Assembly: GCA_963775275.1 (NCBI GenBank)
Contig: CAVZII010000003.1
Location: forward strand, 1-37,510
From: JANWHQ01 sp963775275
Lineage (GTDB): Bacteria > Pseudomonadota > Alphaproteobacteria > Caulobacterales > Caulobacteraceae
DNA length: 37,510 bases
Reading direction: 5' to 3'
Shown piece by piece: positions 6,174-13,274 of the stretch. The notes under the pieces were generated by a model. That model ran no database searches, was not told the origin of the DNA, and worked only from the letters and a program-made list of their open reading frames with translations. Made by a program: the position numbers and the translations under genes. Numbering within the stretch: the first letter of the stretch is position 1; each line of letters opens with the position of its first letter.

Positions 6174-6737
6174 ATGGGAGCGGCGGCCGTGAGGGGCCGG
6201 CCCGCGCCGTGGTTCGTGCCGTCCGATCCACTCACCCGGATCGACCCGGTCATGCCCGGCGACATCCGGCCCGGCGGCCTGAAGGCGCGCTGCTGGCGCG
6301 CGGTGCAGACCCTGACGATCGAGCTGGTTCCGCGGGGCCGCTCGGCCGAGGTGGCGTGGGACCTGCTGGACGAGCTCGCCGGCGCGGCGGCGCAGGCCTG
6401 CGCGCGCTGGGCCGGCGCCTGGCGCGCGTGCCGGGTGCTGGGCGGCATGGCCGCGGGGCTGGAGGCGCTGGACCCGCGCCGGTTCGATGCGCCCGAGGCG
6501 GCGCAGGCGAGCGAGCTGGCGCTGCACCGGGCGCGCGGCCTGTTCGACGAGCTGGCCTGCGAATACCCGCCGCCGCCCGGCGGGCCGAGGGTGCTGGCCT
6601 GGGCGCTGCTGGCCGCGACGCTGGAGGAGGCGCGCCAGCGCTTCGGCCCGGCCGGCGCGGCGGAGATCGCGCGGCGGGCGCTGACGCGGATCCTGCCGCC
6701 CACGCGCGGGGCGCCGGCGATGAGGATCCCGGCGTGA
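6174..6737 (+). CDS. hypothetical early protein (187 aa)
   Basis: Starts at ATG 6174; later in-frame ATGs (e.g. the one giving MPGDIRPGG) are possible. Ala/Arg-rich helical protein with a Pro-rich stretch (EYPPPPGGPR) and helical end (RFGPAGAAEIARRALTRILP). It lies in the rightward early region upstream of the replication gene. Function not recognised. Confidence 0.6.
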   Translation: MGAAAVRGRPAPWFVPSDPLTRIDPVMPGDIRPGGLKARCWRAVQTLTIELVPRGRSAEVAWDLLDELAGAAAQACARWAGAWRACRVLGGMAAGLEALDPRRFDAPEAAQASELALHRARGLFDELACEYPPPPGGPRVLAWALLAATLEEARQRFGPAGAAEIARRALTRILPPTRGAPAMRIPA

Positions 6738-6874
6738 GCCCCTCCCGTTTCGGCTGGTCTGCCGCCCTCTGCGCCCTGGCCGAGGCCAGGCGCGCCCTGC
6801 TCTCGAGGATGTGCCGGGACAGGGAGCGGAGCAGGACGGGGCAACTTCCCAGGCCCCGCCCCACCACCACATAA
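6734..6874 (+). CDS. possible small basic protein (46 aa)
   Basis: GTG 6734 overlaps the preceding stop as GTGA. The product begins VSPSRFGWSAALCALAEARR and ends in a basic tail (CRDRERSRTGQLPRPRP). Support is the coupled start and codon bias; no homologue recognised. The rest of the interval to 7112 shows no convincing gene. Confidence 0.35.
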   Translation: MSPSRFGWSAALCALAEARRALLSRMCRDRERSRTGQLPRPRPTTT

Positions 6875-7112
6875 CCGGCGAGCCCCGGCGGGGCAGGCCG
6901 CAGGACGACCAAAGACGGCGCCGTAACGCAAGACGGCCCGGCCTTCGCGCGTCCGGCCTCACCTTAGCCGATGTTTGCCTAACGTTCCACCCGAGCGCGG
7001 CCGCGAGAGCGGCTGCGCCGGACCTTTTCGCGCCCGCGCCGCACCCGATCGCGGCGGCGGTGCGAAGGGCCCGGCGGAGCCTTGCCCTGCAACGGCCGGA
7101 AGGGGAAGAGCT
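6875..7112. other. non-coding leader upstream of the replication gene
   Basis: 238 nt without a convincing gene. It contains the most AT-containing stretch nearby (CCTTAGCCGATGTTTGCCTAACG, split at 6963-6985) and a good ribosome binding site GGGGAAGAG just before GTG 7113. I see no clear iterons or consensus DnaA boxes. It could hold the promoter of the initiator gene. Confidence 0.3.
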
Positions 7113-8585
7113 GTGTCCGAACAGCTGTCGTACGAGCATGCCCGGGACGCCGACTGGCGGCCCGGAACCGCCAAGCGCGCCGGCAACTTCGAAGAGGTCT
7201 GCAGCCGCGCCCAGGACTGGCGCTGGAGCGCCGGCGTCACGGTCGAGCGGATCTTCGCGGCGGTGCTGAAGGGCACGCCGGATCTCAGCCAGGCCCAGCG
7301 GAACCTGCTGCTGATCTACGTCGACGCCCTGAACCAGGAGCGGCTGGAGGCCAGCCAGGCCACCGCCTGGCCCTCCACGATCCTTGTGGCGCAATGGCTG
7401 GGCTGCAGCCCGTCGACGGCGCGCCAGCACCGCGCGACGCTCGAGGCCAGGGGCTACATGATCCGCGACTACACCCGCGCCAACCGCCCGGCGCACGAGG
7501 AGGCCTACGACCTGGCGATCCTGGCCGCGCGGCTGCCCGAGCTGGAGGCGGCCGCGGCCTCGGCCAGGGCCGGCGCCCGTGCCCGGCGCGAGGCCTACCA
7601 GGCGCACCAGGTGCACGACCAGGCGCCCGCCGAGGCGCACGCCGGGGCGCTGGAAAATGAGCGCCCGGGCGCCGAAAATCCGGCGCCTGAACAGTCCCAG
7701 ATCAATCGGGGTTTTGGCACTGTAGGCGCAGCGCGCGCCGCAAGACCGCGCGCTGCGCAATCGGCTGAAGCTTCGGCCTCCGGGCCGGGGCGAGGCGAAG
7801 TCGCCCCGGCCTCCAAATCGCCCGACCGCCCTGCCGGCAAGCCCCCCGACGACGGCCCGGCCGCTCTCCACGCCCGTTCCAGAGGCTCTCCGAGGAGAGC
7901 CAGCGGCGGCGCCGCGGGCGCGCCGGCCGGCTCCTCGGCCGCCGAAAGGCTGCGCCAGGAGCTGGGATGGCGCTGGAGCTCAGTGCGAGGCTGCAGCGCG
8001 GCGCTGCCGTCGTGGATCGCGGACCCGGCCGGCAGCGCTCGGCGGCGGCCGCGGCAGTGGACCGCCCGGGCGGCCGAGCAGCTGCTGGGCGAGCCCGCCC
8101 GCAACAACGCCGAGACCGCCGCCTGGGGCTGGGGCCGGCATGGGCCGCGGACCATCGTCATGCTGGCGATCGCGCTCGAGGACCCGAACGTGCGGGACCG
8201 CTGCCGCTACTTCGGCCGCATGTGCACCTGGCCGGCCGGAGCCGCGGTGGACCTCAGGCTGAACCTGCGCCGGATCCGCCGCGGCGGCGGCGAGGCGGCG
8301 GCGAGCACCGCGCAGCCGGCGGCGGCTGCAGAGGCCTCGCCGGACCCGGTCTGGGCGAAGGTGGCGGTCGAGCTGAAGGGGCGGCTGCGCCGCGGCGCCT
8401 TCGACGCGTGGTTCGGCCGGGTGCGCGTCCACTCCCTCGAGGACGGCCTGCTCTGGCTCGAGGTGCGCCCGGCCAAGGCCGCCGACCAGGCCCGCCAGCA
8501 CCTGGCCGCGGTCAAGGCCGCCGCGATCGCCGCGGGCCTGGAGGTCACCCGGGTGGCGATCAGCGCCGGCGGGGCGGGGGGCTAG
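7113..8585 (+). CDS. replication initiator, RepC-like N-terminus with C-terminal DnaA domain-I module
   Basis: 490 aa from GTG 7113. Residues ~50-140 form a winged-helix replication-protein domain: AWPSTILVAQWLGCSPSTAR, then QHRATLEARGYMIRDYT, like the N-terminus of RepC/O-type initiators that bind origin DNA. Residues ~165-290 are a low-complexity Ala/Pro/Arg linker. A middle basic domain follows (~290-395). The last 80 residues (411-490, from DPVWAKVAVELKGRL and FDAWFGRVRVHSLEDG) match the pattern of DnaA domain I (DnaA_N), which contacts the DnaB helicase in cellular DnaA. It therefore probably binds the phage origin and loads host helicase. The domain calls are from sequence pattern; helicase loading is inferred. 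A GGCGCC-N8-GGCGCC inverted repeat lies in the linker coding region. Confidence 0.78.
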   Translation: MSEQLSYEHARDADWRPGTAKRAGNFEEVCSRAQDWRWSAGVTVERIFAAVLKGTPDLSQAQRNLLLIYVDALNQERLEASQATAWPSTILVAQWLGCSPSTARQHRATLEARGYMIRDYTRANRPAHEEAYDLAILAARLPELEAAAASARAGARARREAYQAHQVHDQAPAEAHAGALENERPGAENPAPEQSQINRGFGTVGAARAARPRAAQSAEASASGPGRGEVAPASKSPDRPAGKPPDDGPAALHARSRGSPRRASGGAAGAPAGSSAAERLRQELGWRWSSVRGCSAALPSWIADPAGSARRRPRQWTARAAEQLLGEPARNNAETAAWGWGRHGPRTIVMLAIALEDPNVRDRCRYFGRMCTWPAGAAVDLRLNLRRIRRGGGEAAASTAQPAAAAEASPDPVWAKVAVELKGRLRRGAFDAWFGRVRVHSLEDGLLWLEVRPAKAADQARQHLAAVKAAAIAAGLEVTRVAISAGGAGG

Positions 8586-8688
8586 GGCGTGGCGAGCAGC
8601 TTCCGTTTTTGGATCGATGGATCGATCGAAAATCTGAAGTGTGCGGCCGCCCGCGGCTGCATCCGGCGACGGCTAGGGCGTGGCGAGC
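8581..8688. repeat. 17-bp direct repeat flanking the convergent intergenic region
   Basis: GCTAGGGCGTGGCGAGC occurs at 8581-8597 and 8672-8688, 91 bp apart. The left copy contains the TAG stop of the plus-strand initiator gene; the right copy contains the TAG stop of the minus-strand gene (CTAG reads TAG on both strands). Perfect 17-bp identity is unlikely by chance and suggests a local duplication or recombination scar. Confidence 0.6.
8607..8632. terminator. bidirectional terminator-like palindrome
   Basis: A TTTT...AAAA-bounded near-palindrome with GATCGAT and ATCGATC arms and three GATC sites, 22 of 26 positions symmetric. It lies between two convergent genes, so a hairpin with a U-tract forms on either strand. 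Best read as a shared terminator; a methylation-sensitive protein site is a weaker alternative. Confidence 0.55.
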
Positions 8689-9170
8689 GCGCGCACCCGC
8701 TCGGCGACGGCCGGCGGCAGGGTCGCCGCGCCCTCGTACCGCCGCACCGTCCGGCCGGCGGCGACGCCGATCGCGGCGGCGGCTTGGCGCAGCGTCCATC
8801 CGCGCGCGCGGCGCAGCGCCGCGAGCTCGGCGCCGGAGGCGGCGGCCTCGGGCGCGAAGACGAAGGCGCCGCCCGGGCCCTGGCGCTGCAGCGGCAGCTC
8901 GGCCGGGGCGGCGGCGGTCAGGCGGTAGAGCGGCACGCGCACGCCGCCCGGGCCGGCCGTCGCGATCACGTCGTAGGAGGCGACCTCAATCCAGCCGAGG
9001 TCGCGGGCGGCCTGCAGGGCGTGCTTGGCCTGGCTGCGGCTGACGCCGCCGCGCTCGGCGATCTCGCCCATCGAGAGCGGCCGCCGCGCGCGGCGGAGCG
9101 CCGACCAGAGGCGGTCGAGCCCCCGGCCGGCGCGCTTGCGGGCGCGGGCGTAGCCGGCGGGCGCGGTCAC
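8673..9170 (-). CDS. double helix-turn-helix regulator
   Basis: 165 aa, GTG 9170 overlapping the upstream stop. Residues ~28-62 (RPLSMGEIAERGGVSRSQAK, then HALQAARDLGWIEV) form a winged-helix-type HTH. The C-terminal ~50 residues (ELAALRRARGWTLRQAAAAI, then GVAAGRTVRRYEGAATLPP) form an XRE-like HTH. A beta-rich linker lies between. Two DNA-binding modules suggest a regulator that bridges two sites. The family is not named with certainty. Confidence 0.7.
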   Translation of the reverse strand: MTAPAGYARARKRAGRGLDRLWSALRRARRPLSMGEIAERGGVSRSQAKHALQAARDLGWIEVASYDVIATAGPGGVRVPLYRLTAAAPAELPLQRQGPGGAFVFAPEAAASGAELAALRRARGWTLRQAAAAIGVAAGRTVRRYEGAATLPPAVAERVRALATP

Positions 9171-9457
9171 AGCGGGCGCCGTTCCAGCATCGCCTTCAGC
9201 CGCAGATCGTCGCGGGCCCGGGCGACGGCCTCTTGCCGGCTCGAGGTCTCGCCGAACGACCAGACCGAACCGTCGGCCGAAAAGACTTTGTAGCCGTAGT
9301 CGGTGAGCTTGTAGCAGGCGCCGGTCCGCGCCATCGCGGCCTGCATGGACAACCGGCGCTCGGGTGCGGTCGCGAAGCGACGGGAGACCGTGGCCATGGC
9401 GTCGGCGAGGGGGCGCACCGTGCGGTCGTAGGTGGGGTTGACTGAGTTCGCGGACAT
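9167..9457 (-). CDS. hypothetical early protein (96 aa)
   Basis: ATG 9457 with a strong AAGGAG ribosome binding site and a consensus-like promoter just upstream. Soluble. The middle (YKLTDYGYKVFSADGSVWSF) looks beta-rich, the C-terminus helical and basic. Translationally coupled to the double-HTH gene. Family unknown. Confidence 0.65.
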   Translation of the reverse strand: MSANSVNPTYDRTVRPLADAMATVSRRFATAPERRLSMQAAMARTGACYKLTDYGYKVFSADGSVWSFGETSSRQEAVARARDDLRLKAMLERRPL

Positions 9458-9497
9458 CTCTGTCTCCTTCGAGCGGGCCCAATCGGCCCATGGCGAC

Positions 9498-9526
9498 TCT
9501 ATAGCGCATCAATTAGGCCCGCGCAA
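9498..9526 (-). promoter_or_regulatory. sigma70-like promoter
   Basis: On the minus strand TTGCGC (9526-9521), a 17-nt spacer, then TATAGA (9503-9498), about 40 nt before ATG 9457. This is one of the clearest vegetative promoters in the window and drives the two-gene leftward unit 9457-8673. Confidence 0.6.
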
Positions 9527-9535
9527 GGGGTGTTT

Positions 9536-9859
9536 TCACGCCGCCAGGGGCGTGGTCGAGAGGTCGGGAATGGCGGCGAGCTCGTTCCCCAGGCGCGCCT
9601 CGACGGCCCAGAGGTCGTAGCGGGCCTGCTGGCACAGCCACGCCTCGCCGTGGCCGAGCAGGCGGTCCAGGCGCGCGGCGGTGGGGGCGGTGATCGGCGC
9701 GTGGCCGTGCAGGATCAGCCGCAGCTGCTGGCGGGAGATCCCGAGCTGGGCGGCGAGGGTCTCGACCGTCCAGCCCTGGCGTTTCAGGGCGTCGACGGCG
9801 ACGGCGAGGGCGAGCCCCGGGTGGATCGGCGGCTCTGGGGCGGGGGTCGGCTCGGCCAT
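9536..9859 (-). CDS. HigA-like HTH protein (solitary antitoxin-type)
   Basis: 107 aa. HPGLALAVAVDALKRQGWTV, then ETLAAQLGISRQQLRLILHG, then PITAPTAARLDRLLG and a final WLCQQARYDLW follow the HigA/VapI pattern closely. No HigB toxin gene lies next to it: upstream is a plus-strand gene and downstream a promoter region. Likely a stand-alone regulator or an orphan antitoxin. Confidence 0.78.
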   Translation of the reverse strand: MAEPTPAPEPPIHPGLALAVAVDALKRQGWTVETLAAQLGISRQQLRLILHGHAPITAPTAARLDRLLGHGEAWLCQQARYDLWAVEARLGNELAAIPDLSTTPLAA

Positions 9860-10013
9860 GAGGAGAGTTTAGCCGGTTCGCGGCCGCCCGCAAGCGCCGC
9901 CTGCCGCGTGCAAGACCGCAGTTTCCGGCGGGAAGCCCATGGATTCGCGGCGATTTTCGCGCGCGAGGTGAGCGGCGTTGACGCGGCCGGCGCTGGCGCG
10001 CCTGTGACGGGCG

Positions 10014-10655
10014 GTGGCCAGGAAGATCAAGTCCTCCGGACCGATGCGGGCCGCGCTGGCGGAGAAGCTGGCGCTGGCGGCCGAGCACGAGCGCCTGGCC
10101 GGCGAACGTCGGTCGGCCGATCCCACGACCTGGGGCGTCGCCCCGGGGCTGGGCAAGCTCGACACCTCCGCGGACATCAGGGTCACGCGCGACGGCGCCG
10201 GCGAGGCGGTGGCGTTCGGCCGCCGCGACGTGTTCGACGCCCTGCTGGCCGCCGGCGGCCTGAGCCTGGGCCAGCACGTGGCGGCGCGCCGGCTGATCCG
10301 GGACTGGGCGACGATGCTGGGCGTCGCGGGCGCGCCGGCCGCCAACCAGAACGCCGGCGGCGAGGGGGACGGCGAGCTCGTCAACATGCGGATGATCCGG
10401 GCGCACGACCAGGTGCGCCTGGCGATGGGCGCGGTGGGGCCGGCGACGGCGAGGGTCCTGGCGGCCCTGGTCGAGCCGCTGGTGAGCGTCGGCGTGGGCG
10501 CGTCCTGGCGCGACCAGGTCGAGCAGGCGGCCGGCGAGGCCGAGCGCCACGCCCAGGGCGCGGTGGTGCGCCTGGCGGCCGAGAACCTGCGGCTGGTCTA
10601 CCAGGCGATCGACCAGGGACGGCTGAGGCTGCCGCGGCGCGATGAAGCGGCCTGA
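10014..10655 (+). CDS. DUF6456-like phage protein (213 aa)
   Basis: GTG start at 10014; an alternative start a few codons on is possible. A basic N-terminus (MARKIKSSG) leads into a helical core: RRDVFDALLAAGGLSLGQHV, AARRLIRDWATMLGV, then AMGAVGPATARVLAALVEPL and SWRDQVEQAAGEAERHA. It resembles alphaproteobacterial DUF6456-type proteins associated with HTH regulators; this is a tentative likeness. First gene of the long rightward transcription unit, so a regulatory role (late-gene activator) is possible. Confidence 0.6.
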   Translation: MARKIKSSGPMRAALAEKLALAAEHERLAGERRSADPTTWGVAPGLGKLDTSADIRVTRDGAGEAVAFGRRDVFDALLAAGGLSLGQHVAARRLIRDWATMLGVAGAPAANQNAGGEGDGELVNMRMIRAHDQVRLAMGAVGPATARVLAALVEPLVSVGVGASWRDQVEQAAGEAERHAQGAVVRLAAENLRLVYQAIDQGRLRLPRRDEAA

Positions 10656-10743
10656 ATTCGACTTTTGGCCGTGCGCACCGGGCATAGGCTCACGAGGTAA
10701 GCGGGGCGCTCTGCGCTCGCGGCCTTCCGGACAATCCAGCCTC

Positions 10744-11109
10744 ATGACCCCCCAGGCGGCCTGGGACGCGGCCGTGCGCCGCGTGTCCCGGTTCACGCGC
10801 GTGCGGCCCAGCGCCTTCGCCTTCGCGGGCGACGGCCTGGACTGCGTCTCGCACGCGCGGATGATGGCCGTGCACCTGGCGGTGACCGACCTGGAGGTCA
10901 GCCAGCACCGGCTGGCGGCGGCGGCCGGGATGAGCCAGCCGGGCGTCGGCTACGCCGTGCGCGAGATCGCCGAGCGGCGCGACGAGGACGCGGCGCTGGA
11001 CGCCGCGCTCGACCTCATGGGGCGCGAGCTGCGCCGCGAGCTGGGCGTCGGCCTGGCCGGCGAGGCGGGCGCCTGCAACGACAACCTCAGGGCCGCCGCC
11101 GGCGCATGA
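10744..11109 (+). CDS. DnaA domain IV-like DNA-binding protein
   Basis: 121 aa from ATG 10744 (a longer in-frame start at 10642 exists). Residues ~35-100 have the layout of the DnaA C-terminal domain: SHARMMAVHLAVTDLEVSQH, then RLAAAAGMSQPGVGYAVREI, with the loop-recognition helix order of domain IV, but without the canonical D-H-T-T-V motif (here QPGVGYA). No AAA+ domain. May bind DnaA-box-like DNA and act in replication control or as a transcription factor; function inferred. Confidence 0.62.
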   Translation: MTPQAAWDAAVRRVSRFTRVRPSAFAFAGDGLDCVSHARMMAVHLAVTDLEVSQHRLAAAAGMSQPGVGYAVREIAERRDEDAALDAALDLMGRELRRELGVGLAGEAGACNDNLRAAAGA

Positions 11110-11163
11110 GCGCCGCGATCGGGCTGGCCGCGCCGCACCCTGACCAGGGCGCGACGCCGGCGC

Positions 11164-11313
11164 GTGATGATCGTGCGCCGCGCGGACGGGGTGCTCGCCA
11201 TCCGCCGCGAGGGCCAGCGCGTCGGCGCGGCCGAGATGGCGATCGCCCGCGAGATGACTTTGCGCGAGGCTGCCGGCTACCTGGTCGAGCGCGCCCGTCC
11301 TGGCGCGCGATAA
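11164..11313 (+). CDS. small early protein (49 aa), possibly 5'-frameshifted
   Basis: GTG 11164 or ATG 11167 begins MIVRRADGVLAIRREGQRVG and ends RARPGAR. Just upstream an ATG at 11106 overlaps the previous stop (ATGA), the usual operon start here, but is in another frame (MSAAIGLAAPHP). The original gene may have begun at 11106 and been shifted by an indel near 11145-11165. Short, basic, soluble; family unknown. Confidence 0.5.
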   Translation: MMIVRRADGVLAIRREGQRVGAAEMAIAREMTLREAAGYLVERARPGAR

Positions 11314-11328
11314 GGGCCATTATCGGCC

Positions 11329-12258
11329 GTGACCGTCCTGGACGCGGCGGCCTTCGCCGAGGCCTCGGCGGCGGAGAACACCCGTCGGGCCTACGCGGCC
11401 GACTGGCGGGCGTTCCAGGCCTGGTGTGAGGCGGAGGGCCTGCAGGCGCTGCCGGCGGCCCCCGAGACGCTGACGGCCTACCTGGCGGCCCACGCGGGCC
11501 GCCTGAGGACGTCGACGCTGGGCCGGCGCCTGGCCGGGATCCGGCACGCACACCTCGAGGCCGACCTGGCCGCGCCGGATTCGGCCGAGCTGCGCAAGGT
11601 GTGGCTAGGGATCCGCAAGAGCCGCGGCCGGCCGCCAACGAAAAAGAAGGCGCTGGTGCTCGACCTGGTGCGCCAGGTGGTCGCCAGCCTGCCCGCGACG
11701 CCGACTGGAGACCGCCAGCGGGCCATGCTCCTGATCGGCTTCGCCGCCGCCCTCCGCAGGTCGGAGCTGGCGGCGCTCGAGCTGGACGGGCCCGAGCGAG
11801 GGCCCGTCTGGCTCGAGCACGTCGCCGAGGGCTTGGTGATCCGCCTGGACCGCTCCAAGGGCGACCAGGTGGGCGAGGGGCAGCAGGTGGTGATCCCCTA
11901 CGGATCATCTGACCTCTGCCCGATCGCGGCGCTGGAGCGCTGGCTGGCGACGGCCCGGATCCGGCAGGGGCCGGTGTTCCGGCCGATCGACCGGCATGGG
12001 CGCATCGGCGCCGTGGCGCTGTCGCCCGCCTCCGTCGCGCGCGAGGTGAAGCTCTGTTGCGCCCGGGCGGGGCTGAACCCGCGCGCGTTCGCGGGCCACT
12101 CGCTGCGCTCGGGCCTGATCACCGAGGCCGCCGCCCGGGGCGTCGACCTGGACACCATCATGAGGACCAGCCGCCATGCCAAGGTCGAGACCGTCCGCGG
12201 CTACATCCAGGACGCCGAGCGCTTCACGCGCAACGCGGCGGCGGGGATAGGGCTGTGA
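11329..12258 (+). CDS. second tyrosine recombinase (XerD-like)
   Basis: 309 aa from GTG 11329. An N-terminal SAM-like core-binding domain (residues ~10-100; NTRRAYAADWRAFQAWCEAE) is followed by a catalytic domain with R143 (AALRRSEL), K177, H257-x-x-R260 (GHSLRSG), H283 (RTSRHAKVE) and nucleophile Y292 (GYIQDAERF). All catalytic residues are present. It lies in the rightward operon between replication-type and packaging genes, far from the attachment site and in opposite orientation to int. Possible roles: resolving genome multimers or site-specific inversion. No target site is obvious nearby. Confidence 0.9.
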   Translation: MTVLDAAAFAEASAAENTRRAYAADWRAFQAWCEAEGLQALPAAPETLTAYLAAHAGRLRTSTLGRRLAGIRHAHLEADLAAPDSAELRKVWLGIRKSRGRPPTKKKALVLDLVRQVVASLPATPTGDRQRAMLLIGFAAALRRSELAALELDGPERGPVWLEHVAEGLVIRLDRSKGDQVGEGQQVVIPYGSSDLCPIAALERWLATARIRQGPVFRPIDRHGRIGAVALSPASVAREVKLCCARAGLNPRAFAGHSLRSGLITEAAARGVDLDTIMRTSRHAKVETVRGYIQDAERFTRNAAAGIGL

Positions 12259-12491
12259 GGGCCTTCGCCTTCGCCGTCGTGCGGCTGGAGCCGCAGGCCC
12301 GGCGGCTGACCCGCGCGGAGCTGCTCGAGGAGCTGGCCCGGCGGGTCGACCGCCTGGCGCCCAGCCGGACCGATCCCGAGGCGTTCCACGCCGACAAGTC
12401 CGAGATCGCCGAGATCCTGCGCCTGCTCGCCGGCGACGTCGCCGAGCTCGAGGCGCGCCCGCCCACCACAGTCTGGAGACGCCAAGGTTGA
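12255..12491 (+). CDS. hypothetical protein (78 aa)
   Basis: GTG 12255 overlaps the recombinase stop (GTGA), and its own stop overlaps the next TTG start. Helical, acidic/basic alternating (AELLEELARRVDRLAPSRTD, then KSEIAEILRLLAGDVAELEA), suggesting a coiled-coil. Family unknown. Confidence 0.6.
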   Translation: MRAFAFAVVRLEPQARRLTRAELLEELARRVDRLAPSRTDPEAFHADKSEIAEILRLLAGDVAELEARPPTTVWRRQG

Positions 12492-12896
12492 AACCCCCCG
12501 CCGACGTGCAGCGCTGGGCCGAGAAGGCCGAGGAGCTGAAGACGCTGAAGGCCGAGGAGATGGCCGAGCGCCTGGCGCTGGTCGCCAAGTACTTCCCGGG
12601 CAACATCGAGGAGGGGACGGCGACGGTCGACGTCGGCGCCGGCCACAAGCTGGCGGCGGTGTTCTCCAAGGCCTACCGCCTGGCCAAGGAAGACGAGACC
12701 CGCGCGGCGCTCGACAAGCTGCGCAAGGCGGAGCCCGCCGGCGAGCTGCTGGCCGAGCCGCCTGGTCAAGTGGTCGGCCGAGCTGAGGGTGGGCGAGTTC
12801 AAGCAGCTGGCGCCCGAGCTGCGCAAGCTGATCGAGGCCGTCCTCACCGTCTCGCCGGCGACCCCGTCGCTGGAGCTGCGGGCGCCGAAGGGCTGA
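12488..12896 (+). pseudogene. frameshifted DUF7173-like phage gene
   Basis: TTG 12488 opens a frame with KAEEMAERLALVAKYFPGNI, then EEGTATVDVGAGHKLAAVFS, the pattern of small phage proteins found just before terminase genes (DUF7173-type, tentative). At about 12757 one extra C shifts the frame; the correct continuation is RLVKWSAELRVGEFKQLAPE through PSLELRAPKG*, TGA at 12894-12896. Together ~135 aa. The frame after the shift keeps GC3 bias and ends just before the terminase small-subunit gene. Confidence 0.65.
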
Positions 12897-12902
12897 GGGC
12901 GG

Positions 12903-13274
12903 GTGGCGCGGCCGTCGAAGTATTCGGAGGCGATCGCCGACCGGATCTGCGCGCGGCTGGCGGACGGCGAGAGCCTCAGGAAGATCTGCCGCTCGGCGAC
13001 GATGCCGAGCACGGCGACCGTCTTCCGCTGGCTCGCCGGGCGCCCTGATTTCCGCGAACGATACGCGCATGCGCGCGAGGCCCAGGCGGACGCCCTGGCC
13101 GATGACATCCTGGCGATCGCCGACGACGACGGCGACCCGAAGGACAAGAGGGTGAGGATCGACGCGCGCAAATGGCTGGCGGGCAAGCTGAAGCCGGCGG
13201 TCTATGGCGACAGGCTCGAGCTCGGCGGCGAAGTGAAGCACGTCCACGAGCACTGGCTTGACGAGCTCGAATGA
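12903..13274 (+). CDS. terminase small subunit
   Basis: 123 aa from GTG 12903. Starts ARPSKYSEAIADRICARLAD, then GESLRKICRSATMPSTATVF, then RWLAGRPDFRERYAHAREAQ, the classic HTH and helical core of phage small terminases that recognise the packaging site. The C-terminal VYGDRLELGG is also typical. Its end overlaps the large-terminase start by 17 nt, indicating coupled expression. Confidence 0.87.
   Translation: MARPSKYSEAIADRICARLADGESLRKICRSATMPSTATVFRWLAGRPDFRERYAHAREAQADALADDILAIADDDGDPKDKRVRIDARKWLAGKLKPAVYGDRLELGGEVKHVHEHWLDELE

Noticed and set aside
6036..7871. A 611-codon minus-strand frame
   Set aside because: Antisense to the 187-aa protein and the initiator gene, low-complexity Arg/Gly/Pro, no motifs; the plus-strand frames have domains and ribosome binding sites.
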